From positions 1 through 52,926 of the forward strand of contig CANFDS010000007.1 of NCBI GenBank assembly GCA_947445525.1: 52,926 nucleotides of DNA, read 5' to 3'. Source of the DNA: Actinomycetota bacterium. Its GTDB lineage: Bacteria > Actinomycetota > Thermoleophilia > Gaiellales > Gaiellaceae. Position 1 is the first letter of the stretch. Each line of letters opens with the position of its first letter. Below are positions 45,092 through 52,926 of this stretch, piece by piece. The notes beneath the pieces are model-generated. The model did not search any database. It had not been told where the DNA came from and saw only the letters and a list, made by a program, of their open reading frames with translations. The translations under genes and the position numbers were made by a program.

Positions 45092-47860
45092 TCAGCTGCA
45101 CCCGGTGTTCGTCCCGCAGTCGCGGCACGTGTAGCAGCTGCCCGTCCGCACCATGCGACCGCCGCAGCGGGCGCACTCGACGGCATCCTCGAACGAGTTG
45201 AAGAGCGCGGTCTGCCCGGTCGGGGCGGGGGTGTAGTCGGCCGGGGCAGCGGCGCCCGTGGCGGCTTCGCCGGCGTCGTAGCGCTCGGCGAGGCGCTGAC
45301 GCACCTCCGGCGACAGGATCCCGATCTCCTCCTGCTGGTCGGCGGTGAGGAAGCGCTTGCCCATCCAGCGGAAGATGTAGTCGACGAGCGACTTGGCGAC
45401 ACGGATGTCCGGGTCGTTGGTCGCGCCGGATGGCTCGAAGCGCATGTGCGCGAACTTCGAGACGTACACCTCGAGCGGCACCCCGTGCTGGAGGCCGAGC
45501 GACACCGAGATCATCAGCGAGTTGACGAGGCCGGCCAGCGTCGTGCCGTCCTTGGCGATGTCGACGAAGATGTCGCCGGCCGTGCCGTCGTCGTACACGC
45601 CGACGTGGATGTAGCCCTCGTACTCGCCCACCCGGAACTTGCGGCCGACCTCGGTGCGGTCGTCCGGCAGCCGGCGCCGCTTTGGGGCCGGGGCGAGCGT
45701 CGCCGGGGAGATGGCCGCGCTCACCGAGTCGCTCTTCTTCGAGAGCGGCTGCGCGACCTTGCAGTTGTCGCGGTAGATCGCGACGGCCTTCACGCCGAGG
45801 CGCCAGGCCTCGCGGTAGAGGTTGGCGACCTCGTCGATCGTCGCCTCCTCGGGCATGTTCACCGTCTTCGAGATCGCACCCGAGATGAACGGCTGGACGG
45901 CGCCCATCATCTTGACGTGGCCCATGTAGTGGATCGCGCGGTCGCCGATCGCGCAGTCGAAGACCGGGTAGTGCTCGCTGCGCATGTGCGGCGCGCCCAC
46001 GACGGAGCCGCGCTCGTCGATCCACGCATTGATGTCGTTGACCTCGCGCGGGGCGTAGCCGAGCTCGGTGAGCGCCATCGGCACGGTCTGGTTGACGATC
46101 GTGATCTCGCCGCCGCCGACGAGCTTCTTCGACTTGACGAGCGAGAAGTCGGGCTCGACGCCGGTCGTGTCGCAGTCCATCATGAAGCTGATCGTCCCGG
46201 TGGGCGCCAGCACGGAGGCCTGCGCGTTGCGGTAGCCGTTGACCTCGCCCAGGTCGAGCGCATCGTCCCAGGCCCGGCGGCAGGCGGTGAGCAGGTCGGC
46301 CGGCACCGAGTTGGAGTGCTCGATGTTCGCGACGGCGGCACGGTGCTTGGCGATCACGCCGATCATCGCGGCGGCGTTCGGCTGGTAGCCGGCGAACGGC
46401 CCCATGCGGCCGGCCACCTCGGCCGACTTGCGGTAGGAGCGGCCCGTCATCAGCGCGGTGATCGCAGCGGCGTACGCGCGCCCGTCATCCGAGTCGTAGG
46501 GCAGGCCGCGCGCCATCAGCAGCGCGCCAAGGTTGGCGTAGCCGATGCCGAGCTGGCGGAACGCGCGGGCGTTGCGCTCGATCTGGGGCGTCGGGTACGA
46601 CGAGTAGCCGACGAGGATCTCCTGCGCGAGCAACACGACGTCGACGGCGTGCACGAAGGCCTCGACGTCGAACTCGCCGTCCTCGCGGCGGAACCTCATC
46701 AGGTTCAGCGAGGCGAGGTTGCACGCCGAGTCGTCGATGTGCATGTACTCGCTGCACGGGTTCGACGCGTTGATGCGGCCCGAGTTGGGGCAGGTGTGCC
46801 AGGCGTTGATCGTCGTGTCGTACTGGACGCCCGGGTCGGCGCAGCGCCAGGCGGCCTCGGCGATCTGGCGCATCAGGTCGCGAGCCGGCAGCGTGTGCAC
46901 GACGGTGCCGTCGGTGCGGGCGATGAGGTTCCAGTCGGCGCCGGCGTCGACGGCCTGCATGAACGCCTCGGTGACGCGCACCGAGTTGTTCGCGTTCTGG
47001 TACTGGATCGACGCCCAGTGCGGCGAGTCGAGCGACATGTCGTAGCCGGCCGCCTCGAGCACGCGCGCCTTCTCTTCCTCGCGCGACTTGCACCAGATGA
47101 ACTCCTCGATGTCGGGATGGTCGACGTCGAGGATGACCATCTTCGCGGCGCGCCGCGTCTTGCCGCCCGACTTGATCGTGCCGGCGGAGGCGTCGGCGCC
47201 GCGCATGAAGGAGACCGGCCCGGAGGCGTAGCCGCCCTTCGACAGCTGCTCGCGCGACGAGCGCAGCCTGGAGAGGTTGATGCCCGAGCCGGAGCCGCCG
47301 CGGAAGACGACGCCCTCACGGCGGATCCAGTCGAGGATCGAGTCCATCGAGTCCTCGATCGAGAGGATGAAGCAGGCCGAGCACTGCGGCTTCTCCTCGA
47401 ACCCGACGTTGAACCAGACCGGCGAGTTGAACGACGCGAGCTGGTTGACGAGGATGAACTTGAGCTCGGCCTCGAAGGTGCCGGCCTCGTCCTCGGTGGC
47501 GAAGTAGCCGCCGGTGCGGCCCCACGTCGAAACCGTGTCGACGACGCGGCCGATCATCTGCTTCACCGAATGCTCGCGCTCCGGGGACGACATGCGGCCG
47601 CGGAAGTACTTCTGCGCCACGATGTTCGTCGCCGTCTGCGACCAGAACTTCGGGAACTCGACGCTCTTCTGCTCGAACGCCGGCTTGTCCTTGCCGGGGA
47701 TGAAGGCGTCGCGGGTCTCCCAGTCGACCTCGTCGAACGGGTCGCGGCCGGGAATCGTGAAGTAGCGCTCGACGCCAGCGATCTTCATCGCGTCGACGAC
47801 GCTGTTCTCGGCGAGGCCGAGCTCCGCGTCGTGTGTCCTGAGTTCGTTGGCTGGCGCCAT
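45092..47860 (-). CDS. nrdJ: Ribonucleotide reductase class II, B12-dependent
   Basis: 922 residues. It reduces ribonucleotides using adenosylcobalamin. The radical-site Cys is in NPCSEYMHIDDSACNLASLNL, the phosphate/finger loop is PTGTISFMMDCDTTGVEPDF, and the N-terminal QLASFNSPVWFNVGFEE matches. The C-terminus is a Cys-rich zinc-finger-like tail (CARCGGRM, SCYTCRDCG) that re-reduces the active site. The SD is GGAGGAAGAG. No class I genes are here, so this is probably the main dNTP source under aerobic and anaerobic conditions alike. The IS ends 4 bp from its stop. Confidence 0.97.
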   Translation of the reverse strand: MAPANELRTHDAELGLAENSVVDAMKIAGVERYFTIPGRDPFDEVDWETRDAFIPGKDKPAFEQKSVEFPKFWSQTATNIVAQKYFRGRMSSPEREHSVKQMIGRVVDTVSTWGRTGGYFATEDEAGTFEAELKFILVNQLASFNSPVWFNVGFEEKPQCSACFILSIEDSMDSILDWIRREGVVFRGGSGSGINLSRLRSSREQLSKGGYASGPVSFMRGADASAGTIKSGGKTRRAAKMVILDVDHPDIEEFIWCKSREEEKARVLEAAGYDMSLDSPHWASIQYQNANNSVRVTEAFMQAVDAGADWNLIARTDGTVVHTLPARDLMRQIAEAAWRCADPGVQYDTTINAWHTCPNSGRINASNPCSEYMHIDDSACNLASLNLMRFRREDGEFDVEAFVHAVDVVLLAQEILVGYSSYPTPQIERNARAFRQLGIGYANLGALLMARGLPYDSDDGRAYAAAITALMTGRSYRKSAEVAGRMGPFAGYQPNAAAMIGVIAKHRAAVANIEHSNSVPADLLTACRRAWDDALDLGEVNGYRNAQASVLAPTGTISFMMDCDTTGVEPDFSLVKSKKLVGGGEITIVNQTVPMALTELGYAPREVNDINAWIDERGSVVGAPHMRSEHYPVFDCAIGDRAIHYMGHVKMMGAVQPFISGAISKTVNMPEEATIDEVANLYREAWRLGVKAVAIYRDNCKVAQPLSKKSDSVSAAISPATLAPAPKRRRLPDDRTEVGRKFRVGEYEGYIHVGVYDDGTAGDIFVDIAKDGTTLAGLVNSLMISVSLGLQHGVPLEVYVSKFAHMRFEPSGATNDPDIRVAKSLVDYIFRWMGKRFLTADQQEEIGILSPEVRQRLAERYDAGEAATGAAAPADYTPAPTGQTALFNSFEDAVECARCGGRMVRTGSCYTCRDCGTNTGCS

Positions 47861-48031
47861 GATTCTTCTCTTCCTCCGCGTGCGAGTCGTGTCAGCGCGG
47901 CGAACGTGTGCAGTGGGAGCAGCACACGCCGACCGGTGGGACCCGCGGACATTAGGGATCAGGTCGGACGGAGCGCGGCCACCTGGCGACGACCGGCCGC
48001 GGGTGCGGCAATCGCTTTCACATTCACCCTA
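47861..48031 (-). promoter_or_regulatory. Long nrdJ leader with hairpin
   Basis: TAGGGT on the minus strand (48026-48031) is the best -10, predicting a leader of about 160 nt. Within it CGTGTGC (47905-47911) pairs with GCACACG (47922-47928) around a 10-nt loop. I see neither a B12 box nor a recognisable NrdR-box pair. The remaining gap to 48120 is GC-rich and empty. Confidence 0.35.
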
Positions 48032-48120
48032 CCGCGGCGGGTGCCTGTTGCGCGGGGGAGGGGACGGGCCGGGGCCGTGCAGGGGCCCGGCGCGGACAGC
48101 TGGGGGCCGAGCGCGGGCGG

Positions 48121-48735
48121 CTAGGGGCCGAGCGCGGGCGGTGAGGACGGACGGTTGTCGTCCGGCGAGGTCGCGCCGGAGGCGGCCTCGAGCTCGGCCT
48201 GGCCACGCTGCCGGCGCCGCACGAGGAAGCCGGCACCGCCGCCGAGCACGAGCAGCCCGGCGATCGCGGCGATCACGATCAGTGCGATCGGGAAGCTGTC
48301 GGCGTTGTCCGAGCCGACCTTGTCGATGACGCCGGGGATCGGCCCCTTGCCGTCGCTGCCACCGTTGCCGGTCGTGCTGCCCGTCGTGCCGCCCGTTGCG
48401 CCGAGCGCGAAGCCGCAGCGGGCGGGGTCGGGCTTGATGCCCTTGCCGGCCTGCTGGAGCGCCGACTGGCGGGCCCGGCCGATGACCTCGGCGATGGTCG
48501 AGTATGACTGGGCGTCGATCGGCAGGTGCGATACGGCCTCGCTGTACGTCGGCAGCGGGTACAGGCCGTCGACCTTGCCGTCGAAGGCATCGTTGGTCAG
48601 CACCTTCCAGCACGGCGGCGCCGTCTTCTGCTTCCCGGGCGCGTGGCTGTGTGCACCGGCAACGCTCGCTGTGGCGAGCAGTGCGAGCAGTGCGAGCACG
48701 GAGACGAGCGCGACGACGACGGTGCGACGGTTCAG
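48121..48735 (-). CDS. Secreted/membrane protein of unknown function, likely CTG start
   Basis: About 204 residues from a CTG at 48735. That start gives a full signal peptide (NRRTVVVALVSVLALLALL, cleavage near AGAHS). It has AAGGAC at SD distance and TAGACT (48766-48771) as a -10. A GTG at 48699 would leave a signal lacking its basic end. The ectodomain (CWKVLTNDAFDGKVDGLYPLPTYSEAVSHL, two or more Cys) is followed by a Gly/Thr linker. A C-terminal helix (IALIVIAAIAGLLVLGGGAGFLV) ends in RRRQRG, then a short cytoplasmic tail. Family not recognised. Confidence 0.7.
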   Translation of the reverse strand: MNRRTVVVALVSVLALLALLATASVAGAHSHAPGKQKTAPPCWKVLTNDAFDGKVDGLYPLPTYSEAVSHLPIDAQSYSTIAEVIGRARQSALQQAGKGIKPDPARCGFALGATGGTTGSTTGNGGSDGKGPIPGVIDKVGSDNADSFPIALIVIAAIAGLLVLGGGAGFLVRRRQRGQAELEAASGATSPDDNRPSSPPALGP

Positions 48736-48904
48736 GGGGACGTCCTTGGCGGTGGAGGCGAGTCGAGTCTACGAGAAGGCTTGCGACGGGGTCGCACTCG
48801 GCATCTTGCAGAGTCTCCCGGACGGGAGTGAGTGCCTGGTAATCGGGGCTTTAGCGAATTGTTAAGACCAGGCTGCCCGCAGAGGCCCCTGGTACGGTCG
48901 GCGC

Positions 48905-50845
48905 GTGAACCCAGCTGCGCCCCCTGTGGCTCGTCCGCTCGCCGTCGCTCTCGGAGTGGGCGCGGTCGTCGTCGTGGGCGCCTCGCTGCTGTTCGGCGCG
49001 GGCACGAGCGGGGGCCGGCTGCTCTGGCTCGGTGGTGCCGCCCTCCTGCTCGCGGCGGTGTGGGGTGGGGCTGCGGCGCTCGGGCTGGTCGCGCGGCCAG
49101 CCGTGAGCGGGGCAGGGGCTGCCGCGCTCGGCTGCCTCGTCGCGCTCGCGGCCTGGATGGGCGTGTCGATCGCCTGGTCGGATGCGCCCGACCGCTCCTG
49201 GGACATGCTCAACCGGGGCCTGGCCTACACGGCGCTGGCGGGCGTCGGGCTGCTCGCGGGGGCGGCGGCGCGGCGGCGGCCCGGCCTGATCGCCGGGGCG
49301 CTCGCGCTGCTGCTCGGTGCGGCTCTCGGCTGGGCGCTGCTCGGCAAGGTCTTCCCCGGGCTCTTCCCCGACGGGGCGCGCGCGGCGCGTCTGCGCTCGC
49401 CGGTCGGCTACTGGAACACGCTCGCCCTGGTCGGCGACATGGCGCTGCCGCTCGGGCTGTGGCTCGCCGCGGCAGCGGGGGCGGGCAGGCCGCGTCGCCT
49501 CGCCGGCACCCTCCTGCTCTTTGTGGCGACGGTGGCCGTCGTGCTCACCACCTCGCGGGGCGGCCTCGCGGTCGGCGCCGTTGCGCTGCTCGTCTGGCTC
49601 GCGCTCGACGAGCGGCGCTTCGAGAGCCTTGTCGCGCTCGCCTGCGCGCTGCCGGCTGCCGCCGCCGTGGCTGCGTGGGCCCTGACGCAGCCGGGCCTCG
49701 CCGATGACGGGCAGGGCAAGGCAGCGCGTGAGGGCGCGGGCGGGTGGCTGGCGCTGGCGCTCGTGCTGGGCGCGGCGGCGGCGTGCGGGCTGGCCCTGGC
49801 CTGGGCGCGGAGGGAGGAGCGGGCGCCCCTCGACGAGGCGCGCCGCCGGGGGCTGGCGCGCGCCGGGCTGGCAGCCGTTGTCGTGGCGCTCGTCGCCGCA
49901 GGCGTCGTGCTGGGCGTGCGCGGCGGCTGGGCGCAGGACAGCCAGGTCACACAGGGGTCGGGACGGCTGGGCACGGCGAACACGAACAACCGCTGGACGT
50001 GGTGGCAGGAGTCATGGGCCGTCTTCACCGAGCAGCCGGCTGAGGGTGCCGGCGCCGGGGCGTTCTCGGTCGCCCGCACCCCCGTCCGCGAGAACGCGCT
50101 CGACGTCGTCGAGCCGCACAACTTCCCGCTCCAGCAGCTCGCCGAGACGGGCGTGGTCGGGTTCCTGCTGTGGCTCGGGCTGGTGGCCGGCGCCGTCGCG
50201 GGCGCGCGGCTCGCGCTGCGGCCGGCTGGCCCGCAGCGGCGCGTCACGCTCGTCCTCGCGCTCGTGCCCGGCTGCTTCCTGCTGCACTCGCTCGTCGACA
50301 TCTCGTGGGACTTCGTGGCGGTGGCCGCGCCCGCGCTCGTCGCTCTGGGGGCGCTGCTGGCGCTGCGTGCCGCGCCCGCCGGGTCGCCGCCCCGCCCTGG
50401 CTCCCGCCCCCTCGTCGCCCTCGCCGGCCTCGCGCTGGCGCTGGCGGCAGTCGCCTCGCTCGCCGTGCCGTGGGCCGCTGCTCGCAAGGTCGAAGCGTCG
50501 TACGCTGCCCTCGACCGCGGCCAGGTGGCCCGCGCCGCCCGGCTCGCCCGCGCCGCCCACGGCCTCGACCCGTTCTCGCTCGCGCCCTTCCGCGCCTGGG
50601 CGGGGGCCGCCCTCGCCGCCGGCGATGTCGATGCCGCCGTCCGCGTCTACCGGCTGGCGATCGCGCGCCGCCCCGCCAGCGGGCCGCTCCGCTATGAGCT
50701 CGGCACGATCTACGCCGACGCCGGCCGTTGGCGCGAGGCCTACTCCGCCCTCAACGACGCGTATTCGCTCGATCCCTGGGGGCCGGCCGGCGTCAAGAAC
50801 GGGCTGCTCGACCTGGCCCGGGCGAAGATCGAGGGCCGGGCCTGA
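48905..50845 (+). CDS. O-antigen ligase-like (Wzy/WaaL) protein with C-terminal TPR domain
   Basis: 646 residues. About 12 hydrophobic segments carry the Wzy_C signatures LTTSRGGLAVG and VEPHNFPLQQLAETGVVGFLLW, with the large periplasmic loop between. The last ~130 residues form TPR-like helical repeats (AALDRGQVARAARLARAAHGLDPFS, GDVDAAVRVYRLAIARRPASG). Predicted to join or polymerise lipid-linked glycan at the cell surface. TACGGT (48893-48898) ends 6 nt before the GTG. The stop TGA is the first three bases of the repeat copy. Confidence 0.88.
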   Translation: MNPAAPPVARPLAVALGVGAVVVVGASLLFGAGTSGGRLLWLGGAALLLAAVWGGAAALGLVARPAVSGAGAAALGCLVALAAWMGVSIAWSDAPDRSWDMLNRGLAYTALAGVGLLAGAAARRRPGLIAGALALLLGAALGWALLGKVFPGLFPDGARAARLRSPVGYWNTLALVGDMALPLGLWLAAAAGAGRPRRLAGTLLLFVATVAVVLTTSRGGLAVGAVALLVWLALDERRFESLVALACALPAAAAVAAWALTQPGLADDGQGKAAREGAGGWLALALVLGAAAACGLALAWARREERAPLDEARRRGLARAGLAAVVVALVAAGVVLGVRGGWAQDSQVTQGSGRLGTANTNNRWTWWQESWAVFTEQPAEGAGAGAFSVARTPVRENALDVVEPHNFPLQQLAETGVVGFLLWLGLVAGAVAGARLALRPAGPQRRVTLVLALVPGCFLLHSLVDISWDFVAVAAPALVALGALLALRAAPAGSPPRPGSRPLVALAGLALALAAVASLAVPWAAARKVEASYAALDRGQVARAARLARAAHGLDPFSLAPFRAWAGAALAAGDVDAAVRVYRLAIARRPASGPLRYELGTIYADAGRWREAYSALNDAYSLDPWGPAGVKNGLLDLARAKIEGRA

Positions 50846-50921
50846 GAACTCGTTTCAGAGTGAGCGCCGTCCACGGCTCGCTCTCGGATCGTCCTTCGGC
50901 CCGGAGTCTGCCCGCTGCGCG
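50843..50921. repeat. Second copy of the TGAGAACTC repeat
   Basis: About 79 bp matching, in inverted orientation, the right arm of the element at 751-827. It starts TGAGAACTCGTTTCAGAGTG and includes GCCGTCCACGGC and CGGATCGTCCTTCGGCCC. Differences include one that changes a G-U to a G-C pair in a hairpin stem (GAGCG...CGCTC). Like the first copy it lies between convergent genes. Only one arm is present here. Confidence 0.75.
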
Positions 50922-50936
50922 GCCCGGCGGGGGGGC

Positions 50937-51485
50937 CTACGCCCCGACGATGACGACGAGCTGCGCGGAGCCGAGATCGGCCGGGCGCATCCCGTCGAGC
51001 GGGCCGACCAGCGGCACCTTCAGGTCGCGGGCGAGCCGCGCCGCCTCGCCGCCGAAGCCTGAGCGATACATGACCGTCGTGCGCGTGTAGTCCATGCGTG
51101 CCGCGTTCGTGACGCCGTCGATGAGGTAGCCGCGGACGCGCATGCGGTCGGCTGTGCGACCGGCGGCGCCCGGCGTGCCGATGCCGTTGAGGACAAGCAC
51201 GGCGGTCTTTGCGCGCGGCAGGTGCGCAGCGAGCGAGGGCGTGGCCGCTGCCGGGCGCGCCTTGCTCGTCGCGGCGGCGACGGCGCGCGCCGTCGCCTTC
51301 TGCGCGGGAGCGACATGCGCCTGCTCGACGGCGGCGCGCTTCATCGAGGTCTGGACGGGCTTCGCGATCAGCGAGATGCCGGCCACGACGAGCAGCACGA
51401 GCTCGACCGCGGCGACGACCCCGACGACGATGGCGATGCGGCGCCACGGGGGCGCTGCACGGAAGTGATTGACGGCGATCTCCAC
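50937..51485 (-). CDS. LytR_C-domain membrane protein
   Basis: 182 residues. A cytoplasmic start (NHFRAAPPWRR), one transmembrane helix (IAIVVGVVAAVELVLLVVAGI), an Ala/Lys-rich linker, then a LytR C-terminal domain (KTAVLVLNGIGTPGAAGRTADRMRVRGYLI to LVVIVG). The domain occurs fused to LCP ligases or alone, as here. Its role is unclear, presumably wall-associated. The GTG start is not strongly supported by a -10 or SD. Confidence 0.85.
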   Translation of the reverse strand: MEIAVNHFRAAPPWRRIAIVVGVVAAVELVLLVVAGISLIAKPVQTSMKRAAVEQAHVAPAQKATARAVAAATSKARPAAATPSLAAHLPRAKTAVLVLNGIGTPGAAGRTADRMRVRGYLIDGVTNAARMDYTRTTVMYRSGFGGEAARLARDLKVPLVGPLDGMRPADLGSAQLVVIVGA

Positions 51486-51536
51486 GCTCGACGGGATTCG
51501 CCCCCCGCCGGCCCGCTCCTTCCCCGCCCGGGCGGA

Positions 51537-52451
51537 CTACTCGCCGCGGAGCCAGTCCCAGGTGGCCCGCAGGCCGTCGGTCAGCGCCACCTCCGGGCGC
51601 CAGCCGAGCTCGCTCGCGGCGAGCGAGCAGTCCAGGACGCTGCGCTGCAGCTCGCCCATCCGCGCCGGCGCGTGCTCCGGCGCAAGCGTGATCTCGGCTG
51701 CCTGCTGGCAGCGCTCGTACAGCTCGACGACGGAGGTCTCGACGGCCGTGCCGATGTTGTAGACGCCGCCGCTGCGCTCGGTCGCGGCGAGCATCGCGCG
51801 GGCGACGTCGCCCGCGTGGACGTAGTCGCGCGTCTGGCTGCCGTCGCCGAAGATCCTGGCCGCCTTGCCCTCCAGCAGGTGGCTGAGGAAGATCGAGACG
51901 ACGCCGGCCTCGCCGTGCGGATCCTGGCGCGGGCCGTAGACGTTGGCGAAGCGCAGCGCGACGTGGCGCGTGTCGTAGAGGCGGTTCCAGGTGGAGAGGT
52001 ACGCCTCGGCGGCCAGCTTCGAGGTGCCGTACGGCGCGAGCGGCTGGCGGTGGTAGGTCTCGCCCGCAGGCCCGTCGGCGCACTCGCCGTAGATGGCGCC
52101 GCCGGTCGAGGCGAACAGCACCTGGGTGCCGGTGCGGCGGGCGGCCTCCAGCACCGAGATCGTCCCCAGCACGTTCGCCTCGGCGTCGACGAGCGGCTCC
52201 GCGATCGAGACGCGCACGTCGATCTGCGCGGCCAGGTGGAAGCACGCCTCCGGCTTCACGTCGTCGAAGAGGGCCGCTGTGCCTTCCGCGTCGCGGATGT
52301 CGCCGACCGACAGCGTCGCCTCGTCGGGAACGTTCTCCCAGCGGCCGCGGCTGAGGTTGTCGAGCACCCAGACCCTGTGCCCACGCGCGAGCAGCAGCTC
52401 GACGACATGCGAGCCGATGAATCCCGCTCCCCCTGTGACGACAGTGTTCAC
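51537..52451 (-). CDS. NAD-dependent epimerase/dehydratase (UDP-glucose 4-epimerase-like)
   Basis: 304-residue extended SDR. TGGAGFIGSH binds NAD, the catalytic Ser/Thr is in FASTGGAIYGE and Tyr/Lys in YGTSKLAAE. RFANVYGPRQDPHGEAGVV and the C-terminal LGWRPEVAL complete the GalE-type fold. Likely makes a nucleotide sugar for surface glycans, fitting the Wzy-like neighbour. TAGGAT on the minus strand (52461-52466) is 9 nt from the GTG and overlaps the tmk promoter. Confidence 0.92.
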   Translation of the reverse strand: MNTVVTGGAGFIGSHVVELLLARGHRVWVLDNLSRGRWENVPDEATLSVGDIRDAEGTAALFDDVKPEACFHLAAQIDVRVSIAEPLVDAEANVLGTISVLEAARRTGTQVLFASTGGAIYGECADGPAGETYHRQPLAPYGTSKLAAEAYLSTWNRLYDTRHVALRFANVYGPRQDPHGEAGVVSIFLSHLLEGKAARIFGDGSQTRDYVHAGDVARAMLAATERSGGVYNIGTAVETSVVELYERCQQAAEITLAPEHAPARMGELQRSVLDCSLAASELGWRPEVALTDGLRATWDWLRGE

Positions 52452-52459
52452 CGCGCCCC

Positions 52460-52470
52460 TATCCTACGGT
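52460..52470. promoter_or_regulatory. Overlapping divergent -10 cores (epimerase / tmk)
   Basis: TATCCTACGGT gives TAGGAT on the minus strand (9 nt before the epimerase GTG). On the plus strand it gives either TATCCT (9 nt before the tmk GTG) or TACGGT (4 nt before). The two start codons are only 23 bp apart, so both promoters must share this core. Confidence 0.45.
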
Positions 52471-52474
52471 CAGC

Positions 52475-52926
52475 GTGTTCATTTCTTTAGAGGGAGTCGA
52501 CGGCTCCGGCAAATCCACCCAGCTCGAGCTGCTGCGGGCGGCGCTCGTGGCGGAGGGCCGCGAGGTCGTCGCGACGCGCGAGCCGGGCGGCACCGAGCTC
52601 GGCGAGCGGGTGCGCGCCCTGCTGCTGGACGGGCCCGACATCACGCCCTGGGCCGAGGCGGCGCTGTTCGCCGCTGCCCGCGCCGAGCTGGTCGAGCGCG
52701 TCATCCGTCCGGCCCTCGCGCGCGGCGCGACCGTCCTCTGCGACCGCTACCTCGACTCGTCGCTGGCCTACCAGGGCCTCGCGCGCGGCCTCGGGCTGGA
52801 GCGGGTGCTCGAGCTGAACCTCAGCGCCGTCGGCGGCCTGCTGCCCGACCGCACCTTCCTGCTGCTCGTCGACCCGCTGCTCGCCGGCGAGCGGCTGGGC
52901 GAGCCCAGCGACCGCATCGAGCGCGA
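52475..52926 (+). CDS. tmk: Thymidylate kinase, 5' part
   Basis: The first 150 residues are in the window and the gene runs off the end. The P-loop EGVDGSGKST, REPGGTELGE and the DRYLDSSLAYQGLARGLG motif identify dTMP kinase. The lid region with RIER follows at the edge. It makes dTDP for DNA synthesis. GTG start at 52475, then FISLEG, the normal N-terminus. Confidence 0.96.
   Translation, partial: MFISLEGVDGSGKSTQLELLRAALVAEGREVVATREPGGTELGERVRALLLDGPDITPWAEAALFAAARAELVERVIRPALARGATVLCDRYLDSSLAYQGLARGLGLERVLELNLSAVGGLLPDRTFLLLVDPLLAGERLGEPSDRIER

Noticed and set aside
45446-48124. An 892-codon open frame opposite nrdJ
   Set aside because: Same antisense artefact; composition is Arg/Val/Asp/Leu-rich with no motifs, while nrdJ has all its catalytic signatures.

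Overview
This window is about 53 kb of very GC-rich chromosome, tightly packed with genes on both strands. GTG starts are common. It encodes a class II (B12-dependent) ribonucleotide reductase, type I FabI, mycobacterial-type OMP decarboxylase, a MurI/RNase PH/RdgB cluster, an HU protein and a Roadblock/LC7 protein. Together these point to a deep-branching actinobacterium, possibly Thermoleophilia (Gaiellales/Solirubrobacterales-like). That placement is inference from gene content only. Almost everything is ordinary chromosomal housekeeping. The only recognisable mobile DNA is a deleted IS630-type element at 44164-45087 and a possible small inverted-repeat element at 577-827.

Layout. 1-9190: thioredoxin, Nudix hydrolase, a carboxymuconolactone-decarboxylase-like protein, a serine hydrolase, RidA, a YbdK-like carboxylate-amine ligase, an AhpE-like peroxiredoxin, a large membrane protein, FabI, a histone-deacetylase-like enzyme and an SDR. 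9230-23385 (mostly minus strand): M29 aminopeptidase, methyltransferase, CCA/poly(A) polymerase, alanine racemase, a secreted DUF5666-like protein, Nnr, AcpS, a NagD-like phosphatase, GlmS, GlmM, S9, L13 and an MFS exporter. This is an actinobacterial ribosomal/amino-sugar/wall-precursor block, interrupted by plus-strand ArfB and a frameshifted GNAT gene. 23447-25608: a winged-helix regulator, then an unusually AT-rich promoter with a built-in palindrome, a long leader, a 29-codon ORF translationally coupled to DedA, and a shortened DMT-type permease. 25571-34217 (minus): GuaA, GuaB, PfkB sugar kinase, D,D-carboxypeptidase, PyrF, HU, PyrE, a 70-residue membrane-anchored protein and a Roadblock protein, with one plus-strand lipoprotein. 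34320-37989: a histidine kinase with an in-frame amber codon, its frameshifted receiver, a phosphodiesterase, and an intact OmpR-type regulator. 38126-44056: a SipW/ER-type signal peptidase and a DUF5305-like membrane protein, RdgB, RNase PH, MurI, a secreted protein and a DUF72 protein. 44055-52926: coding remnant, IS remnant, NrdJ, a small secreted membrane protein, an O-antigen-ligase/TPR protein, a LytR_C protein, a GalE-like epimerase and the start of thymidylate kinase.

How the genes work together. The window supplies nucleotide metabolism (GuaA/GuaB, PyrE/PyrF, NrdJ, Tmk, RdgB), peptidoglycan precursor supply and remodelling (GlmS/GlmM, Alr, MurI, DacA), tRNA/RNA processing (CCA enzyme, RNase PH, ArfB), lipid synthesis (FabI, AcpS) and surface polysaccharide (Wzy-like, GalE).

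The strongest non-gene signal is promoter architecture. For roughly 17 genes that open a transcription unit, a TANNNT-type hexamer sits 6-8 nt before the start codon, which is the geometry of leaderless transcription. Three divergent pairs appear to share one overlapping -10 core. Other items to check are a ~77-bp repeat found in two convergent intergenic gaps, the regulated dedA leader, and several genes broken by a single base (GNAT, kinase, receiver, signal peptidase). The broken genes could be real decay or indel errors. Between annotated genes I saw no tRNA, rRNA or CRISPR array.
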